Assembly (NCBI GenBank): GCA_021414065.1
Contig: JAIOPE010000071.1
Coordinates: 1 to 64,000, forward strand
Source: Planctomycetota bacterium
Lineage (GTDB): Bacteria; Planctomycetota; JAJSAM01; JAJVHW01
DNA length: 64,000 nucleotides
Direction: 5' to 3'
In this document: piece by piece, positions 1 through 7,126 of the stretch
Layout: every line of letters starts with the position of its first letter
Numbering within the stretch: the stretch's first letter is position 1
Position numbers and translations under genes: made by a program
Notes under the pieces: generated by a model
What the model saw: the letters and a program-made list of their open reading frames with translations, nothing else
The model's database searches: none
Told to the model about the DNA's origin: nothing

Positions 1-996
1 CCTCCGATCCAACCCCGGCCCGGCGCGAGGAGCCGAAACCCCCGCGCTCGTGGTCACGGTCCCCGACGAGGCGCAGATCATCCGCGACGCGAGCGCTCGA
101 GAGATGGCGTACACCCCGAAGCGCGTGAACCCTACGGTGACGCAGGACCGGAGCCCCAGCTTGGCGAGTTCGACTTGGATCGCTTGAGCCCACATCCGCA
201 GGTCTGGATGCAGGTGCCCGAGACCCCCTGCGTCGATCCAGAACACCCCGGGCTCGTCACGCGACGGCTCCACCGCGGGCGAGAACCGTCGGAGACACTC
301 GGCGGTCTCATCCACGCCCTTCTGGATCTCGGCTTCGGGGACGACCCCCGCGCGCAACTCGGTTGCCAGCGCGAGCGACGCTGCGTAGCGCTGCCCCGGC
401 AGCACACGAAACTGCCGGGCTTCCTCGTTCGCCCAGAGCACGCGGCCCTGCGGGCGGTCCTCCGTCAGGACCACGACCGGACATCCGGCCCACGACGGCT
501 CCCGTCGGAGGAGAAGCTGGAGCGGGAACGCTGGAGCGTCCACGCACGCGGGTCGCCGACGGTGCTCCGGGCCGACGAGAGCGCCGTCCTTGGTGTGCTC
601 TGCCGTGGGGTGGTCTGCCGTGGGGTGGTGCGGGGCAAGGCTCCGGTTTTCGGGTCCGCGGTTCCGTTCAGCGCCGGAGTCCGCACCGGAGCCGGCCCGG
701 ACCGAGGAGCCGTTGACTACGCGCTCGTGGTGAGGTTCCCGACGAGGTAGGGACGAGCTCCGAGGGTCCCGAGCTTCTGGGGCGTGAAGCGGCGGGGGCC
801 CCGGTGTGGTCGGCAGCAACGGCTGGTGTGACGGTGCCGTTCGTCGTCGGGGCGCCGCTGATGGTCGTCCCACGGGCGTTTGACGAGACGGTGCTCGACC
901 TGACGGCGCTCGGCCTCCCGAAGCTCGACCCACCGGGTTTCGGTCCGACGACGATGCTTGACCCGATGTTTGGCCCGACGACGACGTGGGCGTCAT
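1..996 (-). CDS. imuB: ImuB-like Y-family polymerase homologue, 3' end outside window
   Basis: ImuB is the polymerase-like subunit of the SOS mutasome (with ImuA and DnaE2) used in damage-induced mutagenesis. The frame is open from ATG 994-996 to base 1, so the C-terminal part is missing. The family match begins only at about residue 150 (ACVDAPAFPLQLLLRREP), then CPVVVLTEDRPQGRVLWANE, FWIDAGGLG and VGFTRFGVYA. The first ~148 residues are low-complexity Ser/Gly/Arg/Pro and include repeat copy 691-757; a second copy lies in frame at 13-71, directly after the VGFTRF block. It follows imuA by 85 bases on the same strand. The real start is uncertain: no ATG lies close to the conserved block, and a GTG or TTG further in is possible. 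The family assignment is firm, the start is not. Confidence 0.8.
   Translation of the reverse strand, partial: MTPTSSSGQTSGQASSSDRNPVGRASGGRAPSGRAPSRQTPVGRPSAAPRRRTAPSHQPLLPTTPGPPPLHAPEARDPRSSSLPRREPHHERVVNGSSVRAGSGADSGAERNRGPENRSLAPHHPTADHPTAEHTKDGALVGPEHRRRPACVDAPAFPLQLLLRREPSWAGCPVVVLTEDRPQGRVLWANEEARQFRVLPGQRYAASLALATELRAGVVPEAEIQKGVDETAECLRRFSPAVEPSRDEPGVFWIDAGGLGHLHPDLRMWAQAIQVELAKLGLRSCVTVGFTRFGVYAISRALASRMICASSGTVTTSAGVSAPRAGPGLDRR
13..71 (-). repeat. Interspersed repeat copy R0, inside imuB
   Basis: Diverged copy of the local repeat whose core reads, on the minus strand, CCTCGTCGGG, about 10 bases, CCACGAGCGCG, then CTCCTCG and CGGGCCGG. It lies in frame within imuB, directly after the conserved VGFTRFGVYA block. 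Confidence 0.6.
691..757 (-). repeat. Interspersed repeat copy R1, in imuB N-terminal region
   Basis: Carries the family core: CCTACCTCGTCGGGAAC, CCACGAGCGCG and CTCCTCGGTCCGGGCCGG on the minus strand. It is read in the imuB frame as LPRREPHHE...SSVRAGSGA. The similarity extends to about base 672 (the GCACCGGA flank shared with copies R2 and R5). Confidence 0.8.
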
Positions 997-1081
997 CTCG
1001 CGCGCGGCGCTGGCGGTGCGTTGCTCGGGAAAGAGCACACCACGCGATGGACCGGTCGGCGCCGGGGCCTTCGCCATCGCG

Positions 1082-2074
1082 TCACCTGAGACCGGGGGGC
1101 GCATGGCGCACCTCCTCGTGTGTCCAGCCCGGCGCGCGGCGCTTGTCTTTCACCGACTCGACGACGCACGAGAACACGCCCTCGCCGACCCGTCGGCGCC
1201 GTGCCTCCACGCGGAGCGACACGAGTGAACTGAGCGACGGCGCACTCCTCTGCTTTTCGGTGAGACAGACGACCGCCGCGTCGTGACGTTCGGCGAGTCC
1301 CAGAAGGCGCGCTTGGAGCGGCATCGACACGTCGCCTGTGCCGAGGTCGAGCACCACGAGCCCGAACGCTCCCGAACGGAGCAACCGGTCGGCGGCGCGG
1401 GCGACGCACGACGGGTCGGGCAGTCGGATCACTGCGAGACCCTCGAGATCCACACCGTTGGCGGCCACGTCGGGCGGGAAGAAGACGCTTTCCCGTGACG
1501 TGACCCACGCGACGGTCTCGCGGCGTCGTTGGGCGTCGAGTACGAGCGAGAACGCCATCGTGAGCGGTGCCCCTTCGCCGGGATCGGAGATCTCGACGAG
1601 GCGACCGGCGAGCGCGTCGCGGCTCCACGGGGCGATTTGGACTGCTTCGGGGGTCGCAGTCCGGAGGGCCAGGTTGCCGTGCGATGCGGGCGCCGGGCTC
1701 GACGTGACGGCGCGCGGCACCGCCCCACGCCGCACGTTGGGGGGGAGGCTTGACCTTTCGGGCGTGAGGTCCAAGCGCGCTTCCGACTCCGCACCGGAAC
1801 CGGCCCGGACCGAGGAGTCGATGGCCCCGCCCTCGTGGCCACGCTCCCGACGAGGTAGGGACGAGTTCCGACGGTACGGGAGGCTTGACACGCTCATCAC
1901 TTCACGACGCACCTCCGCTGAGCAGAGCGGCCGGGCCGGACCGAGGAGGTCGCGACCTGGCGCTCGTGGAGACGCACTCGACGAGGTAGGCACGAGTCGC
2001 GAACGGCACGGGAGCGTGGTGGAGCCGGCACGGGGGCCGGCCGGAGCGCCGAGACGACGGAAGGGTTCATCCAT
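1082..2074 (-). CDS. imuA: ImuA-like RecA-fold mutasome protein
   Basis: ImuA (RecA/SulA-like) works with ImuB and DnaE2 in SOS mutagenesis. The conserved part starts near residue 110: LVEISDPGEGAPLTMAFSL, then TVAWVTSRESVFFPPD, a DPSCVARAADRLLRSGAFGL block and VVLDLG, the usual ImuA pattern. The first ~105 residues have no such signal and contain two repeat copies (R3 about residues 27-49, R2 about residues 70-92). The start at 2074 is 12 bases after the lexA stop, but an internal ATG at 1895-1897 is preceded by GGAGGTG and may be the real start; repeat R2 would still be inside the protein. It is cotranscribed with lexA upstream and imuB downstream, so it is probably under LexA control. Confidence 0.8.
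   Translation of the reverse strand: MDEPFRRLGAPAGPRAGSTTLPCRSRLVPTSSSASPRAPGRDLLGPARPLCSAEVRREVMSVSSLPYRRNSSLPRRERGHEGGAIDSSVRAGSGAESEARLDLTPERSSLPPNVRRGAVPRAVTSSPAPASHGNLALRTATPEAVQIAPWSRDALAGRLVEISDPGEGAPLTMAFSLVLDAQRRRETVAWVTSRESVFFPPDVAANGVDLEGLAVIRLPDPSCVARAADRLLRSGAFGLVVLDLGTGDVSMPLQARLLGLAERHDAAVVCLTEKQRSAPSLSSLVSLRVEARRRRVGEGVFSCVVESVKDKRRAPGWTHEEVRHAPPGLR
1800..1867 (-). repeat. Interspersed repeat copy R2, in imuA 5' region
   Basis: Same core as R1 and R5 (minus strand CCTACCTCGTCGGGAGCG, CCACGAGGGCG, CTCCTCGGTCCGGGCCGG). It is read in the imuA frame as LPRRERGHE...SSVRAGSGA. Its flank (TTCCGACTCCGCACCGGA on the plus strand) is shared with R5. Confidence 0.85.
1928..1996 (-). repeat. 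Interspersed repeat copy R3, second subtype
   Basis: Same core as the other copies but with the subtype-II flank GAGCAGAGCGGCCGGGCCGG (plus strand), shared with R4. It lies just downstream of lexA, within the longer version of the imuA frame, where it reads in a different phase from R1 and R2. Confidence 0.85.
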
Positions 2075-2086
2075 GGTGGGTCACCA

Positions 2087-2926
2087 TCACGACACCCTGG
2101 GCGACGCATCCGTGGACGCGCTCGCCGGGTCGTCTCCACGACGGTGCTTCCCGTCGTTGCGCCGCCGGTTGCCACGGTGGACATTGCGCTCCGACCCACT
2201 CGGCTGCGACTCGGGATCTTCCGACGGTGCAACTTGCGCGACCCCCGGGAATGCAGAGTCCCACGGAGCCCCCGACTCCGTGTCGAGATGCCGCCGAACC
2301 TCGATCACGCGCCCGAGGATGCGAGCTTCGCCCGGGGGCGGGACGATCACGGGGAAGTCGGGGTTCTCGGGGTGCAACTCGATGCGGGACTGCGCCGCGA
2401 CGGGTCCTCCATCGAGGTGAGGCCCGGGGTGCCGCCGGATCCGCAGACGCTTGACCGTGGCCTCGTCGCCGACCAGAGCCACGACGATCCGCCCGTCTTC
2501 GGCCGTCTCCTGCCGCCGGACCACGACCAAGTCGCCGTCGAGGATGCCTGCCCCGCGCATCGAGTCGCCCCGGACGTGGAGTGCGAACAGTTCCCCTGCC
2601 GGCCCGCGCGATTGGACCGCGACCTCGCCTTCCGGCTCCTCCAGAGCGGTCGTCAGTGCTCCGGCCTGGACATGGCCGAGGATGGGCACCAGCACCGGCG
2701 CCTGAGTGCCGTTGGAGGGAAGCCGCCACCCGCGGGCCTGGCCCGGTTCCCTGTCGAGGAACCCCGACTCGACCAGCGCGGTGAGGTGCGCGCGCGCCGA
2801 CTCCACCGCGCGGAAGCCGAACGCCTCCTGCACTTCGCGCACGGTCGGCGGACGCCCGGCGAGCAGACGCTCGCGAACGAACCGCAGGACGCGCCCTCTT
2901 GTCTCTCCAGGGGGGGTGTGGGACAT
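2087..2926 (-). CDS. lexA: LexA-type SOS repressor with long C-terminal tail
   Basis: Self-cleaving transcriptional repressor of the SOS response. The N-terminal winged helix has RPPTVREVQEAFGF and RAHLTALVESGFLDRE. The peptidase half has the Ala-Gly cleavage site in HVQAGALTT (A88-G89), the nucleophile Ser in RGDSMRGAGILDGD (S122) and the general-base Lys in EATVKRL (K159). The classical domain ends at GRVIEVRRHL (about residue 213); a further ~65 polar, low-complexity residues follow, making 279 residues against roughly 200-230 for usual LexA. GGAGAGTCG precedes the ATG. It is first in a lexA-imuA-imuB operon. Function is firm; the role of the tail is unknown. Confidence 0.93.
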   Translation of the reverse strand: MSHTPPGETRGRVLRFVRERLLAGRPPTVREVQEAFGFRAVESARAHLTALVESGFLDREPGQARGWRLPSNGTQAPVLVPILGHVQAGALTTALEEPEGEVAVQSRGPAGELFALHVRGDSMRGAGILDGDLVVVRRQETAEDGRIVVALVGDEATVKRLRIRRHPGPHLDGGPVAAQSRIELHPENPDFPVIVPPPGEARILGRVIEVRRHLDTESGAPWDSAFPGVAQVAPSEDPESQPSGSERNVHRGNRRRNDGKHRRGDDPASASTDASPRVS

Positions 2927-2974
2927 CGACTCTCCGTTCCTAGTGGCAGGTGCCCGGGATCGCCTCCAGCCTGA

Positions 2975-3022
2975 GCCGGCTAGTCACGATGCCGGCCAGT
3001 CACGATATCGGCCGGTCACGAT
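2975..3022. promoter_or_regulatory. Three tandem 16-bp repeats upstream of lexA
   Basis: Three adjacent 16-base units (2975-2990, 2991-3006, 3007-3022) share GCCGG(C/T) followed by AGTCACGAT or GGTCACGAT. They lie 49-96 bases upstream of the lexA start. They may be operator sites for LexA itself or another regulator. The remaining 2927-3390 stretch holds this array, repeats R4 and R5 and no gene that I can support. Confidence 0.6.
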
Positions 3023-3149
3023 ACCAGACATTCGACTGCTAACGCCCACAACGTACCCCGGGGGAGGGACAGCCTCCGCCGGGAACCGACCGATCGGGGG
3101 GAAGGATTGACGGACGACGTGTCGCGCGACGCGCCCTCGCGGAGCAGAG

Positions 3150-3222
3150 CGGCCGGGCCGGACCGAGGAGGACGCGACCCCGCGCTCGTGGAGACGTTCC
3201 CGACGAGGTAGGGCCGAGTTCC
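3150..3222 (-). repeat. Interspersed repeat copy R4, intergenic
   Basis: Subtype-II copy: flank GAGCAGAGCGGCCGGGCCGG and core CGCGCTCGTGGAGACGTTCC then CGACGAGGTAGGGCCGAG on the plus strand. It lies upstream of lexA, about 65 bases from R5. Confidence 0.85.
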
Positions 3223-3287
3223 GACGACACACGGAGGCGTGGCGTCTCGGGCGAGAGGTCCATACCCACTTCCGACCCCGCACCGGA

Positions 3288-3360
3288 GCCGGCCCGGACC
3301 GAGGAGCCGATGACGCCGCGCAAGTGGCGGCGATCCCGACGAGGTAGGGCCGAGTTCCGA
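3288..3360 (-). repeat. Interspersed repeat copy R5, intergenic
   Basis: Subtype-I copy with the TTCCGACCCCGCACCGGA flank shared with R2 and the CGACGAGGTAGGGCCGAG core. It ends 30 bases before the SRPBCC gene, so it may form part of that gene's leader. Confidence 0.85.
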
Positions 3361-3390
3361 TGGCACTGCCGCCTCGGCTACCTTGCTCGG

Positions 3391-3879
3391 ATGCCCGTCG
3401 TGGAACACGTCGCCTTCATTGCAGCTCCGCTCGAGCACGTGTTCGCCTGCGCCCGCCGCCCGGATCTGCCGCCCGTCCTCGCCTGCGGCGGCCGCCTGCT
3501 CGGGATGAAGGACGGTTCCCCTACGCCCCCGCTGCTCGCGATCGGCGATGTGCGGGTGTTCCAGTCGCGGCTCTTCTGGTTCCCGCGGCGGGCCACGATG
3601 CGGATGACCGAGATCACCCCGTCGCGCTGGATCCGCGAGCACCGGACGTCCGGCCCACTGCGTGTGTTCCAGCACGAACGGTACTTCGAGGCTGTCGCGG
3701 GCGGGACGCGCATCCTCGACATGGTCGCCTTCCGCGCACGGTACGGACCGGTCGGCCGGTTCATCGACTTCGCGATCGTGTACGGACGTATCCAGCGCTC
3801 GCTCGTGCGGCAGTGCGAGGCGCTCCGCGTGTCGGCCGAGCCCGCCGCGCCGTCGCCGGCGTGTCCTCAGGAGCCGTGA
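3391..3879 (+). CDS. SRPBCC (START-like) family protein
   Basis: Small alpha/beta protein of the helix-grip fold, 162 residues, likely binding a hydrophobic ligand; the substrate is unknown. The N-terminal strand VVEHVAFIAAPLEHVFACARRPDLPPV, shown here only in outline, and the central VFQSRLFWFPR, RYFEAVAGGTRILDMVAF and C-terminal RYGPVGRFIDFAIV follow the SRPBCC order, including the long last helix. The ATG at 3391 was chosen because the fold begins there; the upstream frame runs into repeat R5. It ends 17 bases before the NtrC-type regulator and may be cotranscribed with it. Confidence 0.7.
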   Translation: MPVVEHVAFIAAPLEHVFACARRPDLPPVLACGGRLLGMKDGSPTPPLLAIGDVRVFQSRLFWFPRRATMRMTEITPSRWIREHRTSGPLRVFQHERYFEAVAGGTRILDMVAFRARYGPVGRFIDFAIVYGRIQRSLVRQCEALRVSAEPAAPSPACPQEP

Positions 3880-3896
3880 CTGTGGTGCCGCCTCAC

Positions 3897-5237
3897 ATGA
3901 AGGTCCTCGTCGTGGACGACGAGCCGAACATCCGTTCGACGCTCACCGTCTGCCTCGAGAACCTCGGGTGCGCCGTGCGCACAGCAGAATCGGCCGTTGC
4001 TGCCGAGCGGGCGTTCGCCTCGGAGCGGTTCGACCTGGTTCTGCTCGACGTTCGCCTCGGCGATGCGAACGGCCTCGACCTGATCCCCGCGTGGCTCGCA
4101 CAGCGGCCCACGGCGACGATCGTCGTGATGACGGCGTTCGCGTCGATCGACGCCGCCGTCGAAGCCGTTCGCCGCGGGGCGTTCGACTACGTGCCGAAGC
4201 CGTTCACGCCGGAGCAGATCCGTCAGACCGTCGCGCGGGCGGCCGAACGCGACGCCCTGCGCCACCGCGTCGGGGAACTCGAGCAGCAGGTCTCGGCCGC
4301 GGCCGGGCTGCCCGTCGAGGAGTCGAAATCGCCCGCCATGCGGTCCGCGCTCGAAGTGCTCCGGCGCGCCGCGGCGTCGGACGCCCCGGTTCTGCTGCGC
4401 GGCGAGCACGGCACGGGGAAGACGGAACTCGCTCGTGCCCTCCACGCGCGGAGCCCCCGAGCGAAGCGTCCGTTCGTCGTCGTCAATTGCCCGACGCTCA
4501 CGGGCGAATTGCTCGCGGCCGAACTCTTCGGTCACACGCGCGGCGCGTTCACCGGCGCCGTGCGCGACCAGCCGGGACGCGTGGAAACGGCCGACGGCGG
4601 AACGCTGTTCCTCGACGAAGTCGCCGAGATCGCGCCGGCGCTTCAGGCGAAGCTCCTTCGGTTCGCACAGGACCACGAGTACGAACGCGTCGGAGAGAAC
4701 ACGACGCGACGGGCCGACGTGCGGATCGTCGCCGCGACGAACCGCGATATCGAGGCCGACGTCGCGGCCGGGCGATTCCGAGAGGATCTCCTGTTCCGAC
4801 TGAACGTCGTCGAAGTCCTGGTGCCGCCGCTCCGCGACCGCAGCGAGGACATCGAGCCGCTGGCCGCGAACTTCCTCGCGCTGTTCTCGACCGCCGCGAA
4901 GCGCGCGCCGATGCGGTTCACGCCGGAGGCCGCGCTGGCGTTGCGCGCCTATCGCTGGCCGGGAAACGTCCGCGAGTTGCGCAATGCGGTCGAGCGCGCG
5001 ACGATCCTCTGCAGCGGCCCCAACATCGGCGTCGAGTCGCTTCCGGAGCGCATGCGAGACGCGGCGCCGGAGCGGCCGCGCGTCGGCGGCGACTTCACGA
5101 TCGACGAGATCGAGCGCGCACACATCTCCGCGGTCGTGGCTCGTGTTCCGAAGGCCGAGGACCAGGCGCGCGTGCTCGGCATCGATCCGTCCACGCTGTG
5201 GCGAAAACGCAAGCGCTACGAGTCGGGTGAAGCCTGA
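3897..5237 (+). CDS. Sigma-54-dependent response regulator, AlgB/NtrC type
   Basis: Two-component regulator that activates sigma-54 promoters; 446 residues. The receiver domain has the acidic pair D7-D8, phospho-acceptor D51 and K101. The AAA+ domain has Walker A GEHGTGKT (169-176), the sigma-54 contact loop GAFTGA (216-221) and Walker B GGTLFLDE (234-241). A short FIS-type helix-turn-helix ends the protein (ARVLGIDPSTLWRKRKRYE). It converges with, and overlaps by 22 bases, the histidine kinase gene, as in AlgB/KinB-like pairs. That kinase is the last gene of the kdp operon, so this regulator is the likely partner. No KdpE-like regulator is visible. Confidence 0.9.
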   Translation: MKVLVVDDEPNIRSTLTVCLENLGCAVRTAESAVAAERAFASERFDLVLLDVRLGDANGLDLIPAWLAQRPTATIVVMTAFASIDAAVEAVRRGAFDYVPKPFTPEQIRQTVARAAERDALRHRVGELEQQVSAAAGLPVEESKSPAMRSALEVLRRAAASDAPVLLRGEHGTGKTELARALHARSPRAKRPFVVVNCPTLTGELLAAELFGHTRGAFTGAVRDQPGRVETADGGTLFLDEVAEIAPALQAKLLRFAQDHEYERVGENTTRRADVRIVAATNRDIEADVAAGRFREDLLFRLNVVEVLVPPLRDRSEDIEPLAANFLALFSTAAKRAPMRFTPEAALALRAYRWPGNVRELRNAVERATILCSGPNIGVESLPERMRDAAPERPRVGGDFTIDEIERAHISAVVARVPKAEDQARVLGIDPSTLWRKRKRYESGEA

Positions 5238-7126
5238 CGTTCTTCGCCGGATGGCTCCGGCGCTCGCGGCAGCGTGAACCAGAAGCAGCTTCCCGTGGAA
5301 ACGCCTGCCTCAAGGCGCGGGTCGATGCCGATCGCGCCGCCGTGGGCTCGCACGATTTCGCGCGCGATCCAGAGACCCAGCCCCGCGCCGCCGGACGACC
5401 TGCCTGCGGACTGTCGGCCCGGCGCGAGTTGCGCGCCGCGCTCGAAGATCGCCTCGCGTGCGGCGTCGGGCACGCCAGGGCCCTCGTCGGTCACTTCGAA
5501 ACGTACTGCACCTGGGACGAGCAGCACCGCCACGCCGACTCGACCGCCCTCGGGTGAGTGACGCACGGCGTTCGCGAGGAGGTTGCCGAGCACGACGAGG
5601 ATGCGGTCGCGGTCCGCGCTGACCGTTCCCGCTTCGGGCGAGATCTCCGACACCAGTTCCACGCGACGGTCGCGTGCCGCGGAGCGAGCCGCGTCCACCG
5701 CGTCTCGGACGAGCGCCGCGGCGTCGGCGTCCCCGCGCACGAGAGCATCGCGACCGGCGCGGATCCTCGCGATGTCGAGCATCTCGTCCACGAGACGCTG
5801 CAACCGCTCGCAGTCGCCGCGCGACGCCGTGAGCAGGTCGCGCTGCGTCTCGGTGGTCGGCCCGGCGACCTCTTCGAGACACAGGTGGATCGCCATCCGG
5901 AGCGACGTGAGCGGCGTGCGGAACTCGTGCGCCACCGTCGAGACGAGGTCGTCCTTCAGCTCGTCGAACCGCACGAGGCGCGTGACGTCTTGCAGCACCA
6001 CGGTCGCCGCGACGATGTCGCCCTCGGCGGCACGGACGGGCGCCGCCCTCGGAAGCAGGAGTACCGGGCCGTCCAGGCGATCAAGTCGCACGGCTTCGCG
6101 CAGATCCGGGCCGTCCGAGACCGACGCGGGGGCGGCGCCGGGGCGAAGCACGCGGTCGCGCGCAGCGAGGACCATCGCTCGCACCGGCTCGGGGACGAGG
6201 TCCACCGTCGGGGCCGCGGCGGACGCGAGCAGCGGCGAGAGGAGTCGCGCGGCCGCGGAGTTCGAGTCGCGGATCTCTCCACCCGGGCCGATGACGAGCA
6301 CCGGGTCCGGCAGGCTGTCGATCGCGGCGTGCATTGCGCTCTGCGCCTCGATCAGGTCGCCGAGCGTGCTCGCGCGGTACCTCTGCAGACGGTCGGCCAT
6401 CGCGTTGAACTCGTCGGCGAGCCGGCCGATCTCGCCGCTGTCGTTGACGCGCGCCCGAACGGCGAGGTCGCCCTCGCCGAGACGCCGCGTCGTCTGTTGC
6501 AGAACACCGATGGGCCGCAGGATCCGCGCCGTGAGGACTGCCGACGCGATTGCGCCGGCAGCGCAAGCGATCGCGGCGGCGAGGACGATCGTCTCGCCGA
6601 GCGTGCGCGATGCACCGGCCGCGTCGTCGCTCTTGCGCGACATCGCGTCCTGGTTGAGGTCGAGCACGTGGTTTGCGGCGTCCTTGACACGGCGGAACGA
6701 CGGCTCGACCGACGCGAAGTAGGCGTCGATACGATCTGCAGCTTCCGGCAACGCGCGGTACTGCTCGACGATGACGAGGTAGTCCGCCCAGGACGCCGCA
6801 AGCGACGATGTCGCATGCTCCTCGCCCGGCTCCGTGACGTTCTCCTGCTGTGCGCGGAGCTCTCGCCCGAACGCTGCGATCTGCTCATCCACCTGGCGCA
6901 CGCCCGCTTCCGCTCTCCCGGCGGCGGCGAACAGCAACCCGCTGTCGATTCGCTCGAGCGACTCCTTCATGCGCTGCGACGCGAGGACGCTCCGGTAGTT
7001 CTCGCGCAGGATCCGGTCCGCGCGACGGCCGAGCGAGTGGATGCTCGACGTGGCCACGGCGCCGAGTGCCAAGAGCGCCACGAGCAGCGGCACCTGAGCA
7101 AGCAACACCTTCGTCCGGAGTCTCAC
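5216..7126 (-). CDS. Membrane histidine kinase, HAMP-PAS-HisKA-HATPase (KinB-like)
   Basis: Sensor kinase of 636 residues. TM1 about 8-28, a helical periplasmic sensor of ~150 residues, TM2 about 178-199, HAMP about 200-252, a PAS-like segment (SLPDPVLVIGPGGEIRDSNS near 271), phospho-acceptor H400 in VAHEFRTPLTS, and a HATPase with an N-box (LGNLLANAVRHSPEGG) and GAGLGLWIAREIVRAHGG. The start overlaps the kdpD stop by four bases (ATGA), so the kinase is translated with the kdp operon. It lacks the DUF4118 membrane domain of classical KdpD. Inference: it supplies the kinase function missing from the short KdpD protein and signals to the convergent AlgB-like regulator. Confidence 0.9.
   Translation of the reverse strand: MRLRTKVLLAQVPLLVALLALGAVATSSIHSLGRRADRILRENYRSVLASQRMKESLERIDSGLLFAAAGRAEAGVRQVDEQIAAFGRELRAQQENVTEPGEEHATSSLAASWADYLVIVEQYRALPEAADRIDAYFASVEPSFRRVKDAANHVLDLNQDAMSRKSDDAAGASRTLGETIVLAAAIACAAGAIASAVLTARILRPIGVLQQTTRRLGEGDLAVRARVNDSGEIGRLADEFNAMADRLQRYRASTLGDLIEAQSAMHAAIDSLPDPVLVIGPGGEIRDSNSAAARLLSPLLASAAAPTVDLVPEPVRAMVLAARDRVLRPGAAPASVSDGPDLREAVRLDRLDGPVLLLPRAAPVRAAEGDIVAATVVLQDVTRLVRFDELKDDLVSTVAHEFRTPLTSLRMAIHLCLEEVAGPTTETQRDLLTASRGDCERLQRLVDEMLDIARIRAGRDALVRGDADAAALVRDAVDAARSAARDRRVELVSEISPEAGTVSADRDRILVVLGNLLANAVRHSPEGGRVGVAVLLVPGAVRFEVTDEGPGVPDAAREAIFERGAQLAPGRQSAGRSSGGAGLGLWIAREIVRAHGGAIGIDPRLEAGVSTGSCFWFTLPRAPEPSGEERQASPDS

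Noticed and set aside
840-996. Separate small gene between imuA and imuB
   Set aside because: The low-complexity stretch (SGQTSGQASSSD, GRASGGRAPSGRAPS) is continuous with the imuB frame and shows no independent start signal.
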